Of a DNA stretch of 64,000 nucleotides, positions 26,052-32,866 are shown in pieces. Position 1 is the first letter of the stretch, and every line of letters starts with the position of its first letter. Location of the stretch: assembly GCA_017399105.1 (NCBI GenBank), contig JAFQEJ010000009.1, positions 17,144 to 81,143 of the forward strand, written 5' to 3'. This stretch comes from Clostridia bacterium (GTDB taxonomy: Bacteria > Bacillota > Clostridia > Oscillospirales > CAG-272). Position numbers and translations under genes: made by a program. The notes under the pieces were generated by a model. It was not told the origin of the DNA. It was given only the letters and a program-made list of their open reading frames with translations, and searched no databases.

Positions 26052-27296
26052 TTACCCCTCAGCACTCTGCAGATACGCCGCCTGCTTCTCGGAGAGCACA
26101 TCCACACCGGCACCAAGAGAGCGCAGCTTCAGCGCCGCAACCTCGGCATCAATCTCGCGCGGAACCTGATAAACCTTCTTCTCCAGCGTTCCCGCAGTCT
26201 TGACAAGATACTCCAGGCTCTTCGCCTGAATAGCAAAGCTCATATCCATAATCTCCGCCGGATGTCCGTTTCCTGCCGCCAGATTCACAAGACGTCCCTC
26301 TGCAAGCAGATTGAGAATCCGTCCGTCGGGCAGTCTGTAGCCGGTAATGTTGGGCTTGCGCTCCCATATCTCTTCTGCCATGTCAGCAAGTGCTACCTTG
26401 TCTATCTCCACGTCAAAATGACCCGAATTTGCAAGAAGCACGCCGTCCTTCATCTTCTCAAGATGCTCGCGGCGAATGACATCGCAGCAGCCGGTCACCG
26501 TGATGAAGAGATCACCCAGCGGCGCAGCCTCCTCCATGGGCATCACGCGGAAGCCGTCCATGACAGCCTCAATCGCCTTGACGGGATCGATCTCGGTCAC
26601 AATTACAACCGCACCCATGCCCTTGGCACGCATTGCAATGCCCTTGCCGCACCAGCCGTAGCCGGCAACAACGACCGTCTTGCCTGCAATAATCAGATTG
26701 GTGCTGTTCATGATGCCGTCCAGCGTCGACTGACCGGTGCCGTAGCGGTTGTCAAAGAGATGCTTGCAGTCGGCATCATTTACATCGACCATGGTATAGT
26801 CCAGCTTACCCTGTGCCTGACGGGCAAAGAGACGGTGAATGCCTGTGGTGGTCTCCTCAGCGCCGCCGATGAGATTCTTTCCGTATTCGCGGCACTCGCC
26901 ATGCAGCAGGTGAGTCAGATCGCCGCCGTCATCAATCATCACGTCGGGGCAGAGCGAGAGCGTCTTCTTCAGATGCTTCTCATAGGTCTCAGCATCTACG
27001 CCGCGGTATGCGTTCACCTCAAAGCCCTGAGATGCCAGAGCTGCCGCCACATCGTCCTGGGTAGAGAGCGGATTGCAGCCGGTCACCCAAACCTCAGCGC
27101 CGCCGGCAGCCAGCGTCATGGCAAGATAAGCGGTCTTCGCCTCCAGATGAATTGACATGGAGATCTTCTTGCCCGCAAACGGCTTGGTGCGGGAAAATTC
27201 CTCGTTGATGATGTTAAGCACGGGCATGTAGCTGCGCACCCAGTTGATTTTATCCATACCGGATTTGGCAAGGTTGATATCTTTGATTTCGCTCAT
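26052..27296 (-). CDS. ahcY: Adenosylhomocysteinase (S-adenosylhomocysteine hydrolase)
   Basis: 414 residues, standard for prokaryotic SahH. It shows SIHLEAKTAYLAMTL near the N-terminus, YGTGQSTLDGI and the NAD-binding GYGWCGKGIAMRAKGMGA (about 220-237), and C-terminal LAAGNGHPAEIMDMSFAIQ. It cleaves S-adenosylhomocysteine to adenosine and homocysteine, removing the inhibitor formed by methyltransferases. AAAGGATT precedes ATG 27296. It is a single gene with its own promoter and no adjacent metK or metH. Confidence 0.96.
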   Translation of the reverse strand: MSEIKDINLAKSGMDKINWVRSYMPVLNIINEEFSRTKPFAGKKISMSIHLEAKTAYLAMTLAAGGAEVWVTGCNPLSTQDDVAAALASQGFEVNAYRGVDAETYEKHLKKTLSLCPDVMIDDGGDLTHLLHGECREYGKNLIGGAEETTTGIHRLFARQAQGKLDYTMVDVNDADCKHLFDNRYGTGQSTLDGIMNSTNLIIAGKTVVVAGYGWCGKGIAMRAKGMGAVVIVTEIDPVKAIEAVMDGFRVMPMEEAAPLGDLFITVTGCCDVIRREHLEKMKDGVLLANSGHFDVEIDKVALADMAEEIWERKPNITGYRLPDGRILNLLAEGRLVNLAAGNGHPAEIMDMSFAIQAKSLEYLVKTAGTLEKKVYQVPREIDAEVAALKLRSLGAGVDVLSEKQAAYLQSAEG

Positions 27297-27341
27297 GATT
27301 GTAATCCTTTCGATCTGAACAGAATAGATATTGTTGGTTAT

Positions 27342-27370
27342 ATTATAGCAGATAATGGAGATTTCGTCAA
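27342..27370 (-). promoter_or_regulatory. ahcY promoter
   Basis: On the minus strand TTGACG (27370-27365), 17 bases, TATAAT (27347-27342). The leader is only about 40 bases, too short for the SAH riboswitches I know. Confidence 0.85.
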
Positions 27371-27373
27371 CAA

Positions 27374-27404
27374 AAAAAGAGGACAGCTTTCGCTATCCTC
27401 CTTT
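27374..27404 (-). terminator. Terminator after the small Cys-rich gene (family 2)
   Basis: AGGATAGC and GCTGTCCT form a stem with a GAAA loop, followed on the minus strand by TCTTTTTTT. Related hairpins occur near 40076, 59697 and 61611. Confidence 0.8.
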
Positions 27405-27449
27405 GATGAAGCAGTTGAAATGAATGAAATCCAATACAAGCCCGCCGAC

Positions 27450-27587
27450 TCAGTTGCAGCCACAGTCGTAGCCATGATCTCTGCCACAGACGCCATCGCC
27501 GCTGCCGCACATGGAAATGATGATGAGCAGAGCAATCAGAATTACCCAGAAATTGCAGTTTTCAAAGATATTGTTAAAGCAGCACAT
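27450..27587 (-). CDS. Small Cys-rich single-pass membrane protein (45 residues)
   Basis: Short frame from ATG 27587 to TGA 27450: it starts MCCFNNIFENCNFW, has one membrane helix (VILIALLIIISM, about residues 15-26) and a Cys/Gly/Asp-rich tail with GVCGRDHGYDCGCN. A strong AGGAGGAG lies nine bases before the ATG and a terminator follows, which argues that it is real. Seven Cys in 45 residues suggests metal binding or disulfide links; small Cys-rich membrane proteins of this style occur in sporulating Firmicutes. Function unknown. Confidence 0.7.
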   Translation of the reverse strand: MCCFNNIFENCNFWVILIALLIIISMCGSGDGVCGRDHGYDCGCN

Positions 27588-27691
27588 AATTTTGCTCCTC
27601 CTTTTTTATTGGGCGAAGCGCGCCGAACCTGACGGCGTGTCGCTCTGATAATAGAATATGCAGAAGGGCGTCGATTGCTACTTTTTTCTGC

Positions 27692-29383
27692 TTACTGACC
27701 GCGGGCAATGCGGATATTCTCCAGGTGCTCAGGTTCTGTGGTGGCAAAAAGGCTGTAACCGTTTGGTTTTGCCACAAAATAATAATATTCGGTCTTGTCG
27801 GGATAGAGCGCATAGCTGATCGCATTGAGCGAGGGGTTGGAGATGGGGCCGGGAGGAAGTCCCGGGTTGGTGTAGGTGTTGTAGGGCGAATCCAGCTCGG
27901 TATCCTCGTGGGTCAGCTCACTCTTGCGGTCGGTGCCCAGCGCGTACTGAATGGTCGCGTCACTGTCAAGTCTCTTCATAAAGGCAGATGACTTCAGACG
28001 GTTGTGGAATACCGACGAGATCGCGCCGTATTCCTCTGCGTACTTCGCCTCCATCTGAATCATCGAGGCGAGAATGATCACCTCGTCCACGCTCAGACCC
28101 AGCTCGTCACAGCGCTCCTTGTAGGCGATGTCAAACTTGGTCGCAAAGTTGTCGAGCAGCTTGCGCAGAATCTGCGTCTCTGTCCAGTCGGTGTAGAATT
28201 CATAGGTGTCGGGGAAGAGATAACCCTCCAGACGGTAGCGGCGGTCGGGATCCATGCTGCCGTCAAGCTCGGCGATGAACCAGTAATCCGAGAAATCGGC
28301 ATTCTGAATCGCATCGGCAAAGCCTGCCCGTGTGCCCATGCCGTAGGAGACAAAGAGATCGATGATCTCGTCCACCGTGTAGCCCTCGGGGATGGTGATA
28401 CGCTCGATTGCACGAACACTCTTGGGAAGGAAGGTCTTGTAGAGATAGTCGTAGTTCATGGAGGTGCTCACCATGTGCTCGCCTGCCACGAATTCGACCT
28501 CCTCCAGATCGCGTCTGATGCGGGTGTAGAGCGAGAAGATCTTGGGGTATTCGATGACGCCCTCTGCATAGAGCTCCTCGGCGATGTCGTCGATGGTGGC
28601 ATTGTTCTCAATCTGCACGGCGATTTCCTCGGTAGGCTTCACAAAGGCGAAGACATCGTTGGCAATCACAATGATATAGTAGCTGAGGAAGCCCGAGATC
28701 ACCAGCACCGACATGATGTAGACAATCGCCTTGAGCAGACTGCCCAGCGCAGAGCCGCCCACATAACGAACCTTGACCTTTTTCTTCTTTGGCTTGGCTG
28801 ATGTGGATTTAGGTGCGGTTTCCGCAGGCTTTTCGGTTTTTGCTGCGGCATCGGCAGATGATGCATTGCCGGGGCGCTTGACATTTACATATTCAATGCC
28901 TCGGGGAGCGGGTTTTTGTTCCCTTCCGTTGGTTGGAACCGGAGCCTGCCGTCTTTCGGTCGGAACCGGAGTCTGCCCCTGTGTCGAAGCCTGTCTCTGT
29001 CCGGCTGCAGACTGGGGCTGTACCGGACGCGGTGTGCCCTGATTCTGCGCGGGACGGGATTGTGCAGGGTGCTGCGGCTGAGTCTGTGCGGGGCGCGCTT
29101 GATTCTGCTGTCCCCGGGTCGGTATCACGCGAGTCTGCATGTTTGCAGGATTCTCTGTCGGTCTTGACTGAGCCTGCGCCGCGGGAGTTTGCGTTGGTCT
29201 TGACTGAGCCTGCGCCGCGGGAGCCTGCATCGGTCTTGACTGCGGCTGTATTACGGGAGCTTGCGAGGGGCGTTCCTGCATCTGCGGGGCGGTACCTGCC
29301 TGCTCGGATGGAATTCGGCGGGCGGCGCGGCGCTTTTTCGGCTGCTCGCTGCCCGGAATTTGCCCGTTCGGGGTTGTGTTCAT
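27692..29383 (-). CDS. mltG: MltG, endolytic peptidoglycan transglycosylase
   Basis: 563 residues. A long cytoplasmic Pro/Gln/Ala/Arg-rich segment (1-195) carries two copies of PAAQAQSRPT and many RPAQ/RPVQ variants. One membrane helix follows (about 215-240), then a LysM-like region and the YceG catalytic domain (about 310-560) with the catalytic Glu in ILASMIQMEAKYAEEYG and LDSDATIQYALG. It terminates nascent glycan strands. Typical MltG is 330-400 residues, so the low-complexity N-terminus is extra. AAAGGGAA precedes ATG 29383. Confidence 0.92.
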   Translation of the reverse strand: MNTTPNGQIPGSEQPKKRRAARRIPSEQAGTAPQMQERPSQAPVIQPQSRPMQAPAAQAQSRPTQTPAAQAQSRPTENPANMQTRVIPTRGQQNQARPAQTQPQHPAQSRPAQNQGTPRPVQPQSAAGQRQASTQGQTPVPTERRQAPVPTNGREQKPAPRGIEYVNVKRPGNASSADAAAKTEKPAETAPKSTSAKPKKKKVKVRYVGGSALGSLLKAIVYIMSVLVISGFLSYYIIVIANDVFAFVKPTEEIAVQIENNATIDDIAEELYAEGVIEYPKIFSLYTRIRRDLEEVEFVAGEHMVSTSMNYDYLYKTFLPKSVRAIERITIPEGYTVDEIIDLFVSYGMGTRAGFADAIQNADFSDYWFIAELDGSMDPDRRYRLEGYLFPDTYEFYTDWTETQILRKLLDNFATKFDIAYKERCDELGLSVDEVIILASMIQMEAKYAEEYGAISSVFHNRLKSSAFMKRLDSDATIQYALGTDRKSELTHEDTELDSPYNTYTNPGLPPGPISNPSLNAISYALYPDKTEYYYFVAKPNGYSLFATTEPEHLENIRIARGQ

Positions 29384-29480
29384 AACAATTCCCTTTCTTT
29401 CAAATGGGATAACGATGGATATCGTTTATTGGTATAAAAATCAGCGGCATCATATGCGGGCATTATATGCGGGCATTATA

Positions 29481-30428
29481 TTATATGCCTATCATCGAAA
29501 TGATGAAGAAGATCAGTACGCACACCAGAAAGGCGGGCGAGGTGATCACGCTGAAGAGTCCTGTGAATTTTTTCCTGTTTTCCTTATAATAAGACGGTGT
29601 TGCCAGCGATTGTGTTCCGTAAATATAGTAAATACTTTCCGAGGTGCCCAGCAGTGTGATCATAAAGCCGAGAAAAATCAGGCAGACAAAGAAGCGCAGA
29701 AAGATCGCGTTTGTCGGCTGATTGAGCAGGCTCATGACCTTCTCGTCGAGGAAGAGCACCCAGGCGCTGTAGCCGAAATGGATGAGCAGGGGCGCGGTGA
29801 CGCTGCGGGTGGTGTAAAACGCCATGCCCAGCAGGATTCCCATGACAAAGAGCAGGGGAAAATCGGCAGGCGAGAAGGCAAGCATTCCGTAGAGTGCCGC
29901 CGAGGTGATCACCGCCGTGGGACAGCCGTACTCGCTGTATTCGGTGAGCAGGATGGCGCGGAAGATGAATTCCTCGCAGACCGCAGGTACGATGGCGAAG
30001 GAGACTAGGATGTAGAGAAAATTCGCGTCTCCCACCGAAGCGGCAGCCTCCTCCAGTCCCGGCATGATGACAGGCAGCGAAGCCTCCATATGTCCGGTGA
30101 ACATGCGGATGAGCAGGGAAAAGGAAATCAGCGCGCCGAGTACGGTCAGACAGAAGCCGATCTTTCCGATGCCGATGGGAGAGAAGCCGAGACGCAGGGT
30201 GTAGCCGCTCTCCTTCAGCTTCACATAAAAGATGCCCGGAACGATGAAGACCAGCAGTCTCACCGCAATGGTCGACAGATAGACGCTCTCCTCACTGCCC
30301 AGCGAGAGCAGATCGAGCCCTCCCGACGCGGCGATGAGGATGTAGACCACCAGCACCAGAATGGGAGCGGTCAGCGCAGGCGTCATGCGAGGCTGTTCTT
30401 TTTTGGGAGTTGTGGTTTTAGTTGACAC
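29481..30428 (-). CDS. CPBP-family intramembrane protease-like protein
   Basis: 315 residues, about eight membrane helices. Motif 1 is CEEFIFRAIL (EExxxR) and the last motif is LLIHFGYSA. The middle motif, usually FGLLH, reads YGMLAF here, so one expected metal-ligand His is absent and catalysis is doubtful. Relatives (Abi/CAAX or Rce1-like) process peptides or bacteriocins, or act in immunity. It overlaps the formyl-THF cyclo-ligase by 11 bases, so the two are co-translated. Confidence 0.8.
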   Translation of the reverse strand: MSTKTTTPKKEQPRMTPALTAPILVLVVYILIAASGGLDLLSLGSEESVYLSTIAVRLLVFIVPGIFYVKLKESGYTLRLGFSPIGIGKIGFCLTVLGALISFSLLIRMFTGHMEASLPVIMPGLEEAAASVGDANFLYILVSFAIVPAVCEEFIFRAILLTEYSEYGCPTAVITSAALYGMLAFSPADFPLLFVMGILLGMAFYTTRSVTAPLLIHFGYSAWVLFLDEKVMSLLNQPTNAIFLRFFVCLIFLGFMITLLGTSESIYYIYGTQSLATPSYYKENRKKFTGLFSVITSPAFLVCVLIFFIISMIGI

Positions 30429-31008
30429 TGAGCGCCCTCACTCCCTTGTCGGTGACCATTACGTCCACCGCCAGATCATAGCGACCTCTCGGCACGCGGT
30501 TCAGGATGAAATCCTGATAGATCACGCCCACCTTTGTGCCCTTGAAGGCAGGCAGATAGCGGTCGTAATAGCCCTTTCCGTAGCCCAGTCTGAAGCCGTT
30601 TTTATCAAAAACCAGCGCAGGAACCACACATACTGCATTTCCCTCATCGGTGAGCGGATCATAGACCGGCAGCGAAGCGTCCGGCTCGAGAATGCCGAAG
30701 GCGCCCGGCTTCAGCTGAGAGCGCGAGGTGATGAAATGATAGGTCATCTTCGCCCGCTCGGCATCACAGCGTGGGAGCGCCACACGCTTTCCCAGCTCCA
30801 ATGCACGGTCAATGACAGGATTGATGTCGATCTCCCCGCTCTTCGGTGCGTAAAGCAGCAGCGTGTCGGCGAAGCGGAAGGTGGCAAGCTGCAGAAAGAG
30901 ACTGCACACCTTGGCATCCCGCGCTCTCTTCTGCTCGGGAGCAAGCGAGGCTCGCTTGTCCTTATATCGGGCGCGGATTTCGTTTTTTTGTGTTCTGATT
31001 TCGTACAT
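30418..31008 (-). CDS. 5-formyltetrahydrofolate cyclo-ligase
   Basis: 196 residues. The family signature GFRLGYGKGYYDRYL is at about 143-157, and the ATP-binding N-terminal region is KNEIRARYKDKRASL. It converts 5-formyl-THF to 5,10-methenyl-THF with ATP in folate salvage. It starts four bases after the DJ-1-like gene ends and overlaps the CPBP gene, so it belongs to a minus-strand operon. Confidence 0.95.
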   Translation of the reverse strand: MYEIRTQKNEIRARYKDKRASLAPEQKRARDAKVCSLFLQLATFRFADTLLLYAPKSGEIDINPVIDRALELGKRVALPRCDAERAKMTYHFITSRSQLKPGAFGILEPDASLPVYDPLTDEGNAVCVVPALVFDKNGFRLGYGKGYYDRYLPAFKGTKVGVIYQDFILNRVPRGRYDLAVDVMVTDKGVRALSVN

Positions 31009-31011
31009 AGC

Positions 31012-31551
31012 TTATGCAAAAACCGATTCCTTTATTTTGTCAGCGCAGCTTTTTCCGCGCAGTGCTTCAATCAGTGCAAGACCAAATTCCACCGATGCAC
31101 CCATGGCGATGGCAGTGATCAGCTTTCCGTCGCGCACCACATGCGCTTCCGAGAGCCGCGCACCGGTCAGCTTGTCCTCAAAGCCGGGATAGCAGACAGC
31201 CTCTCTGCCCGCTGTCAGACCAAGCGCGCCCAGCACAGAGGGAGCCGCACAGATGGCAGCTACAAAAGAGCCTGCCTCCCACGCCGCCATGACCGCATCG
31301 GTCACCGCTTTACATGCGCCCAGATTCAGCGTACCCGGCATTCCGCCCGGCAGCATCACAAGCTCGGGGATGTCATTGCCAAGCTCCGCCGCCGTTGTAT
31401 CGGCGATCACCGTCATTCCGTGGGCAGCCTTCACGGCGGTTGTTTCGTTAATCGAGACTGTCACAACCTCAATTCCCGCGCGCCGCATCAGATCAACCGG
31501 GCAAAGCCCTTCAATCGGTTCAAATCCGTCTGCAAGATATACATGTACCAT
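31012..31551 (-). CDS. DJ-1/PfpI family protein
   Basis: 179 residues. It has the DJ-1 nucleophile elbow AAICAAPSVLG (Cys about residue 100) and the acidic partner in DGFEPIE. These proteins act as glyoxalase III, deglycase or chaperone-like stress proteins. The usual C-terminal GPGTALEFAL segment reads AMGASVEFGL, a mild deviation. AAAGGAG precedes ATG 31551. Confidence 0.9.
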   Translation of the reverse strand: MVHVYLADGFEPIEGLCPVDLMRRAGIEVVTVSINETTAVKAAHGMTVIADTTAAELGNDIPELVMLPGGMPGTLNLGACKAVTDAVMAAWEAGSFVAAICAAPSVLGALGLTAGREAVCYPGFEDKLTGARLSEAHVVRDGKLITAIAMGASVEFGLALIEALRGKSCADKIKESVFA

Positions 31552-31628
31552 GGTAATTCTCCTTTTCGTTATTCACCGAGCCGGGTTAAACCGGCGTGGA
31601 TACCGCCGCAAAAATACGGCTTATGATT

Positions 31629-32303
31629 TTACAGCTTAATCTTCAGCTTTTCTTCCACCACGCGGTGAATCATCTCTTCCACCGCCTCGATTGAGAGCGG
31701 CTCATCGCCCTCATAACATCTGATTCGCGACCATCCCAGCTTGTCCGAGGCATACATCGCCGCGTCATAGCTCCGCCGCATGAAATCACGGTCGAGCTCG
31801 TGAATATCCTTCACCTGCCCTGTGGCAGAAGATCGCTTTTCCACCAGCTTCGCCGAAATTTCGGGGGTCTGCTCCAGATAGATGGTCAGATCGGGGGTGG
31901 GGATGCCGAAGCGCGCAAACTCCAGATCATAGAGCCAGGCGAGAAAGCCATCCCACTCACAGCGCGGAAGCTTTGCAAGCTGATGAACTGCATTTGCCGA
32001 GGTATAGCGGTTGCAGATGACAATTTCGCCTGAGGCAAGCTTGTTTCCCCACTCGGTTTTGTAGGAGATATAGCGGTCGCAGGCATAGAATGCCGATGCG
32101 GCAAAAGCGTTGGTATCGTCGGGAGAGCTTCCGATGCCGCCGCCAAGGTAGAGGCGGACGAGGGAGGAGCTTTCGCTGTCGTAGCGGGGAAAGGAGATCA
32201 GCGATGCAGGGTGGCCTGCGCGGGCGAGAGCAGCCTGAAGAAGCTCGCTTTGTGTGCCTTTGCCTGAGCCATCCAGACCGTCGATTGCGATAAGATATGA
32301 CAT
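31629..32303 (-). CDS. tmk: Thymidylate kinase
   Basis: 224 residues. P-loop GLDGSGKGTQ (about 9-18), DRY-type motif YACDRYISYKTEW, and ICNRYTSANAVHQ. It phosphorylates dTMP to dTDP. It is at the upper end of the family size range and of the variant with KGTQ rather than KST. The ribosome site is weak. About 75 bases with a GC-rich hairpin separate it from the DJ-1-like gene downstream. Confidence 0.9.
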   Translation of the reverse strand: MSYLIAIDGLDGSGKGTQSELLQAALARAGHPASLISFPRYDSESSSLVRLYLGGGIGSSPDDTNAFAASAFYACDRYISYKTEWGNKLASGEIVICNRYTSANAVHQLAKLPRCEWDGFLAWLYDLEFARFGIPTPDLTIYLEQTPEISAKLVEKRSSATGQVKDIHELDRDFMRRSYDAAMYASDKLGWSRIRCYEGDEPLSIEAVEEMIHRVVEEKLKIKL

Positions 32304-32349
32304 GTTCGTGTACCTATAGAGTGTTTATTTTCGATAATCGTTAGTAATC

Positions 32350-32490
32350 GGCAACTTCGTTGCCGTGCGAGGGGGATAGGAACCAATCTCTAAAGCGAAC
32401 CAGAGGTTCGCTTCTGAAAAAGCCGGAGGCTTTTTCCAATGCCAAGCGGAGCTTGGCTATGCCGAAGTTTCCTCCCCCTCACGCTCCCCC
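32350..32490 (+). repeat. Hairpin-array element, left copy (inverted to the one at 35690)
   Basis: A run of perfect short hairpins with 3-base loops: GGCAAC-TTC-GTTGCC, GCGAACC-AGA-GGTTCGC, AAAAAGCC-GGA-GGCTTTTT and GCCAAGC-GGA-GCTTGGC, followed by GAAGTTTCCT. The whole stretch matches the reverse complement of 35690-35838 in order and in much of its sequence. It carries no coding capacity. Confidence 0.8.
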
Positions 32491-32559
32491 AACCTCCTTG
32501 GCTGGCGTCAAGGCTAAGGGGGAGAGAAAGTGGTATTAGTCCAAAGCAGTATTCCGTAA

Positions 32560-32866
32560 CACCATCTCCATGGAGATGCAGGTGCACTTAAATATCGTCG
32601 TTTCTCAACACCATCTCCGTGGAGATGCAGGTGCATTTAGATATCGTCATTCCTCAACACCATCTCCGTGGAGATGCAGGTGCATTTAGATATCGTCATT
32701 CCTTAACACCATCTCCGTGGAGATGCAGGTGCATTTAGATATCGTCATTCCTCAACACCATCTCCGTGGAGATGCAGGTGCATTTAGATATCGTCATTCC
32801 TCAACACCATCTCCGTGGAGATGCAGGTGCATTTAGATATCGTCATTCCTCAACACCATCTCCATG
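32560..32866 (-). repeat. 49-bp tandem array derived from the 3' end of ftsK
   Basis: The motif CACCATCTCC recurs at 32560, 32609, 32658, 32707, 32756, 32805 and 32854, exactly every 49 bases. The last copy is inside ftsK and encodes its final residues and stop; the six others lie downstream and each repeats the coding end plus the post-stop sequence. Each unit contains the palindrome CATCTCC-GT-GGAGATG. Units are nearly identical; only the most distal is diverged. Confidence 0.95.

Noticed and set aside
27297..27341. SAH or SAM riboswitch before ahcY
   Set aside because: The leader is about 40 bases and shows no conserved core.
32560..32866. Regular 49-bp repeats considered as a CRISPR array
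   Set aside because: The repeats are directly joined, with no unique spacers, and no cas genes are present.
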